Origin: Rhodothermales bacterium
GTDB taxonomy: Bacteria > Bacteroidota > Rhodothermia > Rhodothermales > UBA10348
Reading direction: 5' to 3'
Length of the DNA: 64,000 nucleotides
NCBI GenBank assembly: GCA_024711125.1
Contig: JANJTM010000027.1
Location: 1-64,000 of the forward strand
Positions 48,640 through 58,008 of the stretch are shown one piece after another; the stretch's first letter is position 1; every line of letters begins with the position of its first letter. The notes under the pieces are model-generated. The model was given only the letters and a program-made list of their open reading frames with translations. It was not told the origin of the DNA and did not search any database. Position numbers and translations under genes: made by a program.

Positions 48640-49617
48640 GTGTACCAAAGGGAACTGGAGGTCGCCGCGCGCGCCGTGACGGATGCGGCACGCCTGTGCG
48701 AGGGAGTACGCCGCGGCGCCGATTCCGGTACGCTGCACAAGGGCGACCTGAGCCCGGTCACGGTCGCCGACTTCGGCAGCCAGGCGCTCGTGTGCCGCGC
48801 GCTCGCCGATTTCTTTCCGCACGATCCGGTAATCGGGGAGGAGAGCGCGGCGGCCCTGCTGTCGGCTCCCGGGGCGGGCACCCGCCAGAAGGTATTCGCG
48901 CACGTTCGTGCCGCCGTCGGCGAGGCCGGCGAGGACGAGATGCTGGCATGGATCGACCGGGGATCGCATGCGACGTATGCGCCGCGGTTCTGGACGCTTG
49001 ACCCCATCGACGGGACGAAGGGTTTCCTGCGAGGCGATCAGTACGCCGTGGCGTTGGCCCTCGTCGTGGAGGGGATGCCCGTCGCGGCCTGCCTCGCGTG
49101 CCCGAACCTGCCCGGTCCCGGAGGCTCGCGCGGTGTGCTTCTCCTGGCCGAACGCGGTCGCGGCGTGACCTGTCAGCCGCTGTTCGGATCGGAAGAGGGC
49201 CAACCGGTTCGTGTTTCGGGGGTCGGGCGGGGGGACGAGGCCCGGTTCTGCGAGTCGTTCGACGCGGGGCACAGCTCGCACGACGATTCCGCGCGGGTCG
49301 CCGCGATGCTCGGCATCTCCCTTCCGCCCGTTCGCATGGACAGCCAGGCGAAGTACGCCGTCGTGGCACGCGGGGAGGCCGAGTTGTACCTGCGGCTACC
49401 GACCCGCAAGGGGTACCGGGAGAAGATCTGGGATCACGCCGCCGGGAGCCTGGTCGTCGAAGCCGCGGGAGGACGCGTCACGGATGTGGTCGGAAACCCG
49501 CTGGACTTTTCCCGGGGAGCGACGCTGGAGCGGAATCGTGGCGTGGTCGTCACCAACGGACTCCTGCACGAGACGGTGCTCGAGGCCCTGCGGACCGTCG
49601 GCGTGGCCGCGGACTAA
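48640..49617 (+). CDS. 3'(2'),5'-bisphosphate nucleotidase (HAL2/CysQ family)
   Basis: Hydrolyses PAP from sulfate assimilation or related nucleotides. 325 aa from a GTG. The metal sites GEES (67-70) and LDPIDGTKGFLRG (120-132, D121 and D124) and the late WDHAAGSLVVEAAGG are diagnostic; TKGFLRGDQYAVAL is specifically HAL2-like rather than inositol monophosphatase-like. Its stop overlaps the convergent aminotransferase stop by 4 nt. Confidence 0.93.
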   Translation: MYQRELEVAARAVTDAARLCEGVRRGADSGTLHKGDLSPVTVADFGSQALVCRALADFFPHDPVIGEESAAALLSAPGAGTRQKVFAHVRAAVGEAGEDEMLAWIDRGSHATYAPRFWTLDPIDGTKGFLRGDQYAVALALVVEGMPVAACLACPNLPGPGGSRGVLLLAERGRGVTCQPLFGSEEGQPVRVSGVGRGDEARFCESFDAGHSSHDDSARVAAMLGISLPPVRMDSQAKYAVVARGEAELYLRLPTRKGYREKIWDHAAGSLVVEAAGGRVTDVVGNPLDFSRGATLERNRGVVVTNGLLHETVLEALRTVGVAAD

Positions 49618-50789
49618 CGCGCGAAAGCCGACCGGAGCCGGTCGCAGGCCTCTTCCAGGACCGGAAACTCCTTCGCGAAGCAGAAGCGCAGCAGGTGCGA
49701 CCCGTCGGCCGGGTTCTCGAAGAACGAGCGTCCCGCGACGGCCCCGATGCCGGCATCCCGTACCAGGGACATCGCCGCCTGCCGGTCGTCGTCATATCCC
49801 GCGTGGCGGGTTCGCAGCGGAGCGTAGTCGGCGAGTACGTAATACGCGCCCTGGGGCCACGGCACCCCGAATCCGGCATCCTGGAGGGCCGTGCACAGCA
49901 TCGTGCGTTTGCGGGCGTAGTCGGCCTGCATCCGCTCAAAGTACCCGTCGTCCATCGCGAACGCCTCGGCCACCCCGTGCTGCAGCGGGACCGGCGCGCA
50001 GATGTAGATCAGGTCGTTGACGAGGCCCATCGGGGCCACGAGACGCTCGGGTCCCACCGCGTATCCGAGCCTCCAGCCCGTCATGTTGTAGGTCTTGGAG
50101 AAGCCTGAAATCGTGATGGTCCGGTCCCAGGCCCCGGGCAGCGCGGCCAGCGAAACGTGCTCGCGGCCGTCGTAGAGCATGTACTCGTAGATCTCGTCGG
50201 TAAGCGCGTACAGATCGTGACGTTCGAGGATGTCGACCAGGGAGACGAGTTCTTCCCTCGTCCAGACCTTTCCGTTGGGGTTGCCCGGCGTATTGACGAG
50301 GATGGCCTTGGTATGCGGGCCTACGGCGGCCTCGATCGCATCGAGGTCGATGGCCCAGTCGGGGAGCGTGGTCGTGACGGTGCGCACCCCGATGCCGAGG
50401 AGGTCGAGCAGGTTGCGGTGGTAGCCGTAGTAGGGCTCCACGAGGATGACCTCGTCGCCGGGGTCGAAGAGCGAGAGCATGGCGGCTACGAACGCGCCGG
50501 TGGAGCCGACCGAAACGACCACTTCCTCCGGCGACGTGGCCGGGATCCGATTGTAGCGCTGCGCCTTCTCCAGGATGGCCTCGCGAAGGGGCTCGATACC
50601 CGCGTAGTGCGAGTAGATCGAGCAATCCTCATCGATCGCGGCGTGCGCCCCGGCCTTGATGGGCGCGGGCGTGGGCATGTCGCAGATTCCCTGGCCGAGG
50701 TTGATTCCGCCCGTCGAGCGGATCAGGTGGCTGATGGCCCGGATGTCGCTCTGGGCAAGCGCCGACGTGCGGCGCGCAAGGGATTTCAT
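49614..50789 (-). CDS. Class I/II PLP-dependent aminotransferase
   Basis: 391 aa fold-type I aminotransferase. PLP lysine K232 in SGFSKTYNMTGWRLGY, NTPGNPNGKV, and the C-terminal carboxylate-binding Arg in LLRFCFAKE. It is likely to act on aspartate, aromatic or kynurenine-type substrates; sequence alone does not decide. It is the last gene of the minus-strand unit after the TamB-like gene (12-nt gap). Confidence 0.92.
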   Translation of the reverse strand: MKSLARRTSALAQSDIRAISHLIRSTGGINLGQGICDMPTPAPIKAGAHAAIDEDCSIYSHYAGIEPLREAILEKAQRYNRIPATSPEEVVVSVGSTGAFVAAMLSLFDPGDEVILVEPYYGYHRNLLDLLGIGVRTVTTTLPDWAIDLDAIEAAVGPHTKAILVNTPGNPNGKVWTREELVSLVDILERHDLYALTDEIYEYMLYDGREHVSLAALPGAWDRTITISGFSKTYNMTGWRLGYAVGPERLVAPMGLVNDLIYICAPVPLQHGVAEAFAMDDGYFERMQADYARKRTMLCTALQDAGFGVPWPQGAYYVLADYAPLRTRHAGYDDDRQAAMSLVRDAGIGAVAGRSFFENPADGSHLLRFCFAKEFPVLEEACDRLRSAFAR

Positions 50790-50801
50790 GGCGTGGGGGC
50801 G

Positions 50802-53800
50802 TCAGGAGTCCAGTCCGAGAAGTCGACGGAAGAAACGGCGCCAGGACGTGAATTCCGTCTGGTAGGTCAGTCCCGCTCCGGTGGTATTGGTCAGTTCGGA
50901 AGCCTGGAGGATGTCCCCCTCGCGCCGGAAGAACACTTCGACCGAAACGGTCGGGTTGAGGCGGATTTCCACGACCACCTCGCCCTGCAGGCTCTCGCTT
51001 GCGGTGCTCGTCACGTCGGTGCGGGATCCCTGGTAGACGCCCTCTCCGCGGATGATCAGGCGTTCGTCCAGGAGTCGAAGCGCGACGCCGTACGTGATGT
51101 CCAGGTCCTGGGCCCGCTCGCCGAGCAGCCCGAAGTTGACGTCGAGATTGGGAAGGGCGGCGTTGAGGAACCGGTTGAGCTGGGCCGAGACGAGCTGGGA
51201 TACGCTGTTGAACGCGAGCTGCTCACCCGACCGGGTATCGATGCGCTCGGTCGTGAGCTGGAAGGAATTCGTGAGCAGCACGCTCGTGGCGTATTCCGTC
51301 GACTTTTCCGGGTTGTTCAGCCGGGCCTCCAGCGCCTGGTAGTCTCCCAGCACGTTCTGGCTCGAACGGTCCACGGCGAGGCGCAGGTCGACCGCGGGGG
51401 CAAGCACGCGTCCGGTGATCTGGAGTTGCACGACGAGCGGAATCAGCGCGCTCGTGCCTCCGCCCGACGCGTCGAGTCCGGCGGTGGAGGCCCGAGTCCG
51501 GTACACCGCGGGGATGTCGAGCACGGCGTCGATCGGGTCGGATTCCCACGTGATGGTCCCGCCTTCCTCGATGAGGAAGCGGCGCACGAAGACCTCGCCC
51601 GCCGTGAACAGGTAGTCGCCGCCTTCTACCTCCAACCTTCCGAAGATCTCGAATTCGCCTTGGGAGCGCTGGATCTGCACCCGTCCCGTGCTCTCGGCGT
51701 TGATCACGTCTCCCAGCAGCGGGTCGATGACGAGGTGCACGATCGATCCCCTCGGCGCGAACAGGTTGATGTCCATGTCGAGCCCGTCGAGGAACCGGCG
51801 CTCGACGGTGGCCCGGCGGGCGAGCAGGTTGGGGCGTCGGGCCAACTGCCGGAGATCCGGGATGCGGCCGGTGGAATCGGCGAAGACGATGAAACTGTCG
51901 TCGGTCTCGGCCGCCGTCTCGATGATCGGAATGAAGAGTTCGCTGTCGTCGGTGGTCCGGCCGTCGGGAATGCGGAGCGTGGCCGCGGCCAGCGGTCCCT
52001 GGAGGGTGGCCGTACCCGTGCCCCGGACCGTTCCGTAGAAGGGTAGTTCGTCGGTGTACGGCGTATCGATGACCAGCAGGCGATCGAGGCCGGCCGACAC
52101 GTCGAAGGAAAAGAACCGGTACTCGTTGAAGAGCAGCCGGCCCGACGCGACGGCCGATCCTCCGCCGGGGTCCTGGACACGTACCCTCTCGAGCCGGATG
52201 GCGTCCCGGTCGACGGTGACCTCGCCCTCGAGTCCGTACGAAACGCCCGTCACGGGCACGCCGAAGCGTCCGTCGCGGGCCGACAGCCGGACGTCGAATA
52301 CGGGTCGTCGATACGTGCCCGAGACGCGTCCCGCACCGGAAAGATGTCCTGCGACCCGGTCGATGGAATCCGTAAAAATGTACTTCAGGAAGAAGAGATC
52401 CACGCGGGGGGCGTCCAGCGAGAGGTTCCATGCTCCTGGATCTCCCGTTGCCGGGCCCGGCAGGCGTACGGTGCCGACCAGGTGTACCTCGTTGCGCCGG
52501 TACTCGCGGGCCCCGTCCTGCCGGACGGCGGCCGAATCGGCCGGCAGCAGGTGCACTGCCAGGGCGATTTCGGGTGAGCCGGGAACGAGCCGGCTGCTGG
52601 CACGCACGTCGCCGAGGACACGGCCGTCGAGGATGAACCCGTCGGCGTCCACGTCTCCGACGACGACCGTGCGGCCCCCCGAACCCGAAACGGCGACGCG
52701 GCCGTCGAGACGTCCGCCGAACGATTGCCGAAGCGACGCGAAACGGGTGACTTCGGCCAGCCGTACGCCCTCGGCCACGATCACGAGGCTGTCCCCGGGT
52801 GATCGCGACCATGTGCCGTCCACGCGGACCCGTTGCACCTCGCCGCCGGACGGGCTGCTGACCGTGAGTCCGCGCACCGAAATCGCGTCGCGCCAGGCAG
52901 ACACGCCGGCCGGAGACTCGAGGCTCCAGTCGTAATTGCGCGCGCGCAGGGAGAGCGAGTCCACGGTGACGCGGTTGCGGTCGGGCAGCGACGTCAGGCC
53001 GGCGGCAAGAACGAGAGGTCCGAACTCGCCCGACGAACTCGTGCGCACGCGCAAGGCGCCCTCGCTTCCCCGGAAATCTACCGTCGCGACGGCGCGCGGA
53101 AGCGTCACGGTGGCCGTTGTGGCGGAATCGGCATCGGCCCTCAGCGCGAACTCCAGCCGCCGGGATTCGGGCACGTCGAGGCGCACGATGCCGTCGGCGT
53201 ACAGGTCGACGCCAGACAGACGGCTTCCGCCGAATCGAAGGGAATCGGCCCGCAGGGAGAGAGCCTGGCGCACCGAGTCCGGCGACACGACCACCGTGAG
53301 GTCGGCGCGTGGATTTCCCCCCCACGCCGGCAGGCCAGGGAGGCCCTGGAGGAGCCCGGCATCGCGGATCTCCACGTGGGCCGAAAGGCGCACGGGCTCT
53401 CCGTCGCGCGCGACGACGAGGGACGCCACGTCGCCGCGGCGAAGCGATGCGGCCAGTTCCCGTGAATTGTCCGGTGCCACCGGGCCCCCACGGTCCGATC
53501 CGGGAGCGTACGGTTTGTTGAAGACGCTTCGCACCGACTCGCCGAGCGCTCCGACCCAGAACGGCACGACCGCCCTCGCGACCTCGAGTCGCGTATCGCC
53601 GGAGATTTCCACCCGCGCCGCCTGTGCCTCCACCACGAGCCGGGGACCGGTACCGCCGGGTTTCGCCAGCGAGGCACGAACCAGTTGGGGGCTCAACGAA
53701 AACGAGGTGCCTCGCATATCGACGTGCGTCGAATCCAGTGCGAGCGTCAGCGACCCGGAGAGATCCGCGTCGGATGCCCCGTCGAACGTCACGTCGAGCC

Positions 53801-55415
53801 GGCCCGAGGCGCGCGTCACCAGCGAGTCGCTGATCACCGTACCGAAATCGAACGTGTTCCAGGCCGCCCGCAGGAAGCCTCCGGCGGGATCGGCCCGCCG
53901 CCAGGCGACGTCTCCGCGGAATCTGCCCTCCGGTTGGATGACGGTGACGCTCGCCGTGGCGTCCTCGTCCACGGCGAACGCGTTGAGTTCGGCCCGCTCC
54001 ACGCGCCGGGATCCGATCCGGCTGGGTCTCACCCGGAGCGTCGCGGTGCCGTTCAGGTCCAGCAGACCGGAACCCTGCGCGTCCACGAACACGGTTCCGG
54101 TCAGGGACGTGGACGGAAACCCGTACCCGCCGAGGACGGCCAGGTCCAACCGGTCGGTTCGTGCATCCACCTGGAGGCGGGTCCGGTAGTCCGGCGCCCA
54201 TTCGACGTCGTAGACCGCGCCGATACCTCCCGCGTCGCCCTCCACGGTGAGGTCTCCGGCGGCGCGGACCAGGGAGAGCCGATCTTCGAACGTGGCCACG
54301 GCCCCACGAGCCGAACCGGACAGCCGGAGTTCCCTGAATGCCATTCCGTCGAGGAGGGGAAGCGTCGGGAGGTTCGTCCGCAGATCGGACGCGGCCAGGG
54401 AGGATCGCTCGAGCGTGACGGCGAAACGGACCGAGTCGGCATGTAGCTGGACGGAACCGCTGCCGGAGAGGCTCGAGGTTCCGGACGCGAGCTCCATGCG
54501 CGCGACTTCCACCGCCCGCCCGACGCCTTGCAGGGCGATCTCTGCAGAGTAGACGCCTGCGACCGGAAGCGGCGGAATCCACGCTCCCAGGTCCGACGCC
54601 GAGAACTCCTCGGCGGCGATGCGGGCCTGGTAGACCGGCGCTCCGATCGAGTCGGCCCGCTCCAGGCGTCCTGCCGCAGACAGTCGGCTCGAGCCCAGTT
54701 CGGCCCTGCCGTGCGTCAGTTCGATCACTCCGGGCCGCGATACCAGCTGGGCCTCGAATGCCCGGAGGTCGATTCCGAGGCCCGGGTCCCGGAGGGAGGC
54801 CGCCAGGATATCGAACTGCAGCGTTTCCTCCGATCGTTCGGCGAGCGCGTCGATCGAGAGGTCGACGACCGACAGCCGGTGCCACGGGGGAAGCCGCTCG
54901 AGAGAATCCGGGCCCGTCGCGCGTGCCGTCATGACGGAGCCCCGGGATACCACCGCGTGCACCGACCGGAACTCCCAGGGCGAGGGGACATCGGCCGAAT
55001 CCGTGCGTGCAGGCCGGCGGAAGATCCGCTCGAGATTGGTGGTACCGTCTTCCTCCACCACCAGCTCTGCCCGCGGAGCCCGCAACTCGACGCGGGGCAT
55101 CACGAGCCGTCGTCGCAGGAGGTGTTCCCAGCTCGGCGAGACGATGACCGTGTCGACCCGGACCACGCGACGCCCGATCGCGTCGAACAGGACGACGTCG
55201 GTCGCGGTGAAACGGCGCAGCAGGTTGCCGGAGAGTCGTCCGATCTCGAGCCGGCCGTTCATCCGCGCCGCAAACTCGGATTCGATGCGGCGCGCCAGCG
55301 CGTCACGCCCCACCTGCGTGCGCGCCGCGGTGACTACCAGCCCGGCGGTCACGGCAACGACGAGGAGGGCGATCCGGACGGTACGACCCGTAAGGCGGCT
55401 CAGGAATCGGATCAC
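50802..55415 (-). CDS. TamB-like translocation and assembly module protein
   Basis: 1537 aa from the GTG giving MIRFLSRLTGRTVRIALL; another GTG at 55490 gives 25 more residues and overlaps aroB, so the start is uncertain. One N-terminal helix (about 12-32) anchors a very long beta-rich body, ending in the TamB/DUF490 domain (RGSIVHLVIDPLLGDVINAES, GGDYLFTAGEVFVRRF, ITWESDPIDAVLDIPAVY). Family members form hydrophobic grooves that bridge the envelope and help insert outer-membrane proteins or carry phospholipid. No TamA gene is adjacent. Confidence 0.88.
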   Translation of the reverse strand: MIRFLSRLTGRTVRIALLVVAVTAGLVVTAARTQVGRDALARRIESEFAARMNGRLEIGRLSGNLLRRFTATDVVLFDAIGRRVVRVDTVIVSPSWEHLLRRRLVMPRVELRAPRAELVVEEDGTTNLERIFRRPARTDSADVPSPWEFRSVHAVVSRGSVMTARATGPDSLERLPPWHRLSVVDLSIDALAERSEETLQFDILAASLRDPGLGIDLRAFEAQLVSRPGVIELTHGRAELGSSRLSAAGRLERADSIGAPVYQARIAAEEFSASDLGAWIPPLPVAGVYSAEIALQGVGRAVEVARMELASGTSSLSGSGSVQLHADSVRFAVTLERSSLAASDLRTNLPTLPLLDGMAFRELRLSGSARGAVATFEDRLSLVRAAGDLTVEGDAGGIGAVYDVEWAPDYRTRLQVDARTDRLDLAVLGGYGFPSTSLTGTVFVDAQGSGLLDLNGTATLRVRPSRIGSRRVERAELNAFAVDEDATASVTVIQPEGRFRGDVAWRRADPAGGFLRAAWNTFDFGTVISDSLVTRASGRLDVTFDGASDADLSGSLTLALDSTHVDMRGTSFSLSPQLVRASLAKPGGTGPRLVVEAQAARVEISGDTRLEVARAVVPFWVGALGESVRSVFNKPYAPGSDRGGPVAPDNSRELAASLRRGDVASLVVARDGEPVRLSAHVEIRDAGLLQGLPGLPAWGGNPRADLTVVVSPDSVRQALSLRADSLRFGGSRLSGVDLYADGIVRLDVPESRRLEFALRADADSATTATVTLPRAVATVDFRGSEGALRVRTSSSGEFGPLVLAAGLTSLPDRNRVTVDSLSLRARNYDWSLESPAGVSAWRDAISVRGLTVSSPSGGEVQRVRVDGTWSRSPGDSLVIVAEGVRLAEVTRFASLRQSFGGRLDGRVAVSGSGGRTVVVGDVDADGFILDGRVLGDVRASSRLVPGSPEIALAVHLLPADSAAVRQDGAREYRRNEVHLVGTVRLPGPATGDPGAWNLSLDAPRVDLFFLKYIFTDSIDRVAGHLSGAGRVSGTYRRPVFDVRLSARDGRFGVPVTGVSYGLEGEVTVDRDAIRLERVRVQDPGGGSAVASGRLLFNEYRFFSFDVSAGLDRLLVIDTPYTDELPFYGTVRGTGTATLQGPLAAATLRIPDGRTTDDSELFIPIIETAAETDDSFIVFADSTGRIPDLRQLARRPNLLARRATVERRFLDGLDMDINLFAPRGSIVHLVIDPLLGDVINAESTGRVQIQRSQGEFEIFGRLEVEGGDYLFTAGEVFVRRFLIEEGGTITWESDPIDAVLDIPAVYRTRASTAGLDASGGGTSALIPLVVQLQITGRVLAPAVDLRLAVDRSSQNVLGDYQALEARLNNPEKSTEYATSVLLTNSFQLTTERIDTRSGEQLAFNSVSQLVSAQLNRFLNAALPNLDVNFGLLGERAQDLDITYGVALRLLDERLIIRGEGVYQGSRTDVTSTASESLQGEVVVEIRLNPTVSVEVFFRREGDILQASELTNTTGAGLTYQTEFTSWRRFFRRLLGLDS

Positions 55416-55465
55416 GGCGGCTTGGTGCGTTCCCGGTGAACGTGCCAGTGACCGCGAGGTGCCCT

Positions 55466-56560
55466 TCAGCGGGTCAGCGCGTGCATCCACGCCGCGTCCA
55501 CGTCGGCGGGAGCCACCTCGTCGGTCACGTACGCCTCCCCGATGCGCCGCAGGAGTACGAACCGGAGACGGCCGGCCGACGCCTTCTTGTCGGAACGCAT
55601 GGCTTCGACGAGTTCGGCCAGGGCCAGGTCGACCGGAATGGCCGGCGTCGCGATGGTGCGCACCAGGCGTTCGGCCCGTACGGCGTCGAGCGCGGGGGAA
55701 AACCGTCGCGAAAGGTAGAGCGCAGCCCGCATTCCGATGGCCACCGCCTCGCCGTGGGTCAGCACGCCGTAGCCGGTCGCCTTCTCCAGGGCGTGGCCGA
55801 ACGTGTGACCGAAATTCAGGATGGCGCGAAGGCCGTTTTCCTTCTCGTCTTTCGACACCACGGCCGCCTTCACCTGCACCGCCGCGCGCACTACGTCATG
55901 CACGACGGATGCCTCGCGCTGAGCGAACCGCGGCATGTCGTGTTCGAGGCGCTCGAAGAGGGTCGGGTCGGCAATGAGGGCATGTTTCACGACCTCGGCC
56001 GTTCCGCTCGCCCACTCGCGCTCGGGCAGGGTGGCGAGGGCGCCCGGGTCGGACCACACCAGTTTCGGTTGGTGAAACGCGCCGACCAGGTTCTTGCCCG
56101 CGTCGTGGTTGATGCCCGTCTTGCCGCCGATCGCGCTGTCGACCTGCGCGATCAGGGTGGTCGGAACCTGGACGAGCGGAACGCCACGAAGGAGCGTGGC
56201 CGCGGCGAAGCCTGCGAGATCTCCCACCACACCGCCCCCGAGCGCGATGACCGGCGTGGACCGGTCTATCCCCCAACCGAGGGCGGCGTCGTAGACGGCC
56301 GACAGGTGCGCGAGCGACTTGGTCTGCTCGCCGGGGGGCATGGCCAGCAGGCGTGGTTCCCATCCGTCGGCCTTCAGCGAGGCGTCGAGGCGTAGCCCGT
56401 GCATCGGCGCGACGTTCCGGTCGGTTACGACGAGGCAGCGGCCCGGTCGAAGCCCGACGTCGCGCATGCCGCCCGGCAAATGCTCGAGGGGGCCGAAACG
56501 AACGTCGTATTCGCTGGAGCCCCGGATGCGTACCCGGATCGTCGATCGGTCGCGGAGCAT
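55466..56560 (-). CDS. aroB: 3-dehydroquinate synthase
   Basis: Second step of the shikimate pathway. 364 aa. NAD-binding GGGVVGDLAGFAAA, PTTLIAQVDSAIGGKTGIN and zinc ligands in AEVVKHA and NFGHTFGHALE are intact. It lies 19 nt after the small barrel-like gene and just before the TamB-like gene. Other aro genes are not nearby. Confidence 0.97.
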   Translation of the reverse strand: MLRDRSTIRVRIRGSSEYDVRFGPLEHLPGGMRDVGLRPGRCLVVTDRNVAPMHGLRLDASLKADGWEPRLLAMPPGEQTKSLAHLSAVYDAALGWGIDRSTPVIALGGGVVGDLAGFAAATLLRGVPLVQVPTTLIAQVDSAIGGKTGINHDAGKNLVGAFHQPKLVWSDPGALATLPEREWASGTAEVVKHALIADPTLFERLEHDMPRFAQREASVVHDVVRAAVQVKAAVVSKDEKENGLRAILNFGHTFGHALEKATGYGVLTHGEAVAIGMRAALYLSRRFSPALDAVRAERLVRTIATPAIPVDLALAELVEAMRSDKKASAGRLRFVLLRRIGEAYVTDEVAPADVDAAWMHALTR

Positions 56561-56579
56561 GTCCGAGGTGTGCAGCGAC

Positions 56580-57056
56580 CTAGCGGCCGATATGGAAGAA
56601 CACGCCGGCCCGCGTCGTGAACTCGGTGTCGGCTCCGATCGTCTGCACCAGCTCCACGAACGGGGCCCAGGCCCTGGAGTCCGAATCGAGGACCATGCCG
56701 CCCTTGAGGTTCAAGCCGACGTCGGTATCGGCATCGGCCACCTCGGGCTTGCGATACCGGACGGTGAGACCGCCGCCGCCGTAGAGCTGGAGCGAACCGA
56801 TGTTCGCCGGGACCAGCAGGTCGGCATCGATGAACGTGATGGATTCGCCGGAGCGGAAGGGTACGAGCTCGGCGACGACGCCCACGATGAACTCCCGGTC
56901 GCCCGTGTCGATTCCGAAATGCCCGTTCAGGCCGAGGGATACCTCCTCCCAGTCGGAATGCCAGCCGAAGGACGGACCGATTCGCGTGACCTGGGCGGCC
57001 GCGGAGGGGACGAGGACGAGGGCGAGAAGCGCGGGGAGAAGCGTACGCGTGCGCAT
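56580..57056 (-). CDS. Small exported beta-barrel-like protein
   Basis: 158 aa. Signal peptide (hydrophobic 6-17) with cleavage after AAA (19-21), then alternating hydrophobic/polar beta-strands and Gly-rich turns (LYGGGGLTVRY) and an end FTTRAGVFFHIGR typical of outer-membrane barrel tails. I recognise no named family. It heads the unit with aroB and the TamB-like gene; since TamB assists outer-membrane protein insertion, the link may be meaningful or incidental. Confidence 0.75.
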   Translation of the reverse strand: MRTRTLLPALLALVLVPSAAAQVTRIGPSFGWHSDWEEVSLGLNGHFGIDTGDREFIVGVVAELVPFRSGESITFIDADLLVPANIGSLQLYGGGGLTVRYRKPEVADADTDVGLNLKGGMVLDSDSRAWAPFVELVQTIGADTEFTTRAGVFFHIGR

Positions 57057-57089
57057 GGATTGCTCCGGCTGGTTCCGTTCCGGGAAATG

Positions 57090-57117
57090 CCGTGCGGCTG
57101 CGGGCGCAGCGGCACGG
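57090..57117. promoter_or_regulatory. 12-bp hairpin between divergent genes
   Basis: CCGTGCGGCTGC pairs with GCAGCGGCACGG (one G-G mismatch) around GGGC. It lies 33 nt upstream of the barrel-like gene (-) and 90 nt upstream of the NRDE gene (+). On the minus strand it would fall in the 5' leader of the barrel gene if transcription starts near TATCTTGG (around 57126). Role not known. Confidence 0.35.
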
Positions 57118-57207
57118 TGTCGCCAAGATAACGACCGGAGACCGGGACCGTGCGATTCGGAACGAACGCGGCGGCTGATCGATTAACGTGGCCCTGCCAC
57201 GCTCGTC

Positions 57208-58008
57208 ATGTGTTTGATTGCCGTCGCCCACCGCGTCCACCCTGACACGCCGCTCGTCGTCGCGGCCAACCGCGACGAATTCGTCGCCCGGCCCACGGCC
57301 CCGGCGGGATTCTGGGCCGAGGAACCGTCCGTGCTGGGCGGCAGGGACCTGGCGGCGGGCGGCACCTGGCTCGGTGTGACCCGGACGGGGCGATTCGCGA
57401 CCGTCACCAACGTCCGCGAGCCCCGGTTCCACCGGGACGGCGTGGAGTCCCGGGGCACGCTGGTTTCGGAGTTCGTGGCCGACACGCGATCGGCGACGGA
57501 CTTCGCGGCTGCGATCGAGACCCGGTCGTCGCGGATGAACGGGTTCAACCTCCTGCTCCACGACGGTCGCGACCTCGTCTACGTCACGAACCGCGGGGAT
57601 CTGCCGGGCGAGCCGACGTTCCGCTTCGAAACCCTGGACAAGGGCGTGTACGGACTGAGCAATGCCGCGCTCGACACGCCGTGGCCCAAGGTCCGGCGTC
57701 TGCGCGACGCCGTCCGGGAGATCGTGGACGGGGCGGTCCCGGAGCCGGAGGTCCTGCTCGGTCTGCTGGCCGACGAGTCGGTCGCGCCCGACCCCGAGCT
57801 TCCCGACACGGGCGTCGGGCTCGAACGGGAGCGCGCCCTCTCACCGGCCAGGATCCGCATGGAGGGATATGGCACCCGGGCTTCGACGGTCGTACTGTAT
57901 CACCGCGATGGACACGTCACGTTCGTCGAGCGTACGTGGCCGCGTCGGAACGGCGTGCCGGAAACCCGCCGATATCGTTTCAAACTGAACCCGGGCGAAA
58001 CCCCATGA
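57208..58008 (+). CDS. NRDE/TANGO2-family protein
   Basis: 266 aa. The family motif AANRDEF near residue 19 and the N-terminal MCLI (with Cys2, a possible Ntn-type nucleophile after Met removal) are present, with GGRDLAAGGTWLGVT and GLSN. Eukaryotic TANGO2 is linked to heme and lipid metabolism, but bacterial function is not settled. Its stop overlaps the next start (ATGA). Confidence 0.93.
   Translation: MCLIAVAHRVHPDTPLVVAANRDEFVARPTAPAGFWAEEPSVLGGRDLAAGGTWLGVTRTGRFATVTNVREPRFHRDGVESRGTLVSEFVADTRSATDFAAAIETRSSRMNGFNLLLHDGRDLVYVTNRGDLPGEPTFRFETLDKGVYGLSNAALDTPWPKVRRLRDAVREIVDGAVPEPEVLLGLLADESVAPDPELPDTGVGLERERALSPARIRMEGYGTRASTVVLYHRDGHVTFVERTWPRRNGVPETRRYRFKLNPGETP

Noticed and set aside
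50157-52046. A 629-codon open frame on the + strand opposite the aminotransferase and TamB-like genes
   Set aside because: The composition is that of an antisense shadow in GC-rich DNA and no domain is visible, whereas both minus-strand genes have clear motifs.
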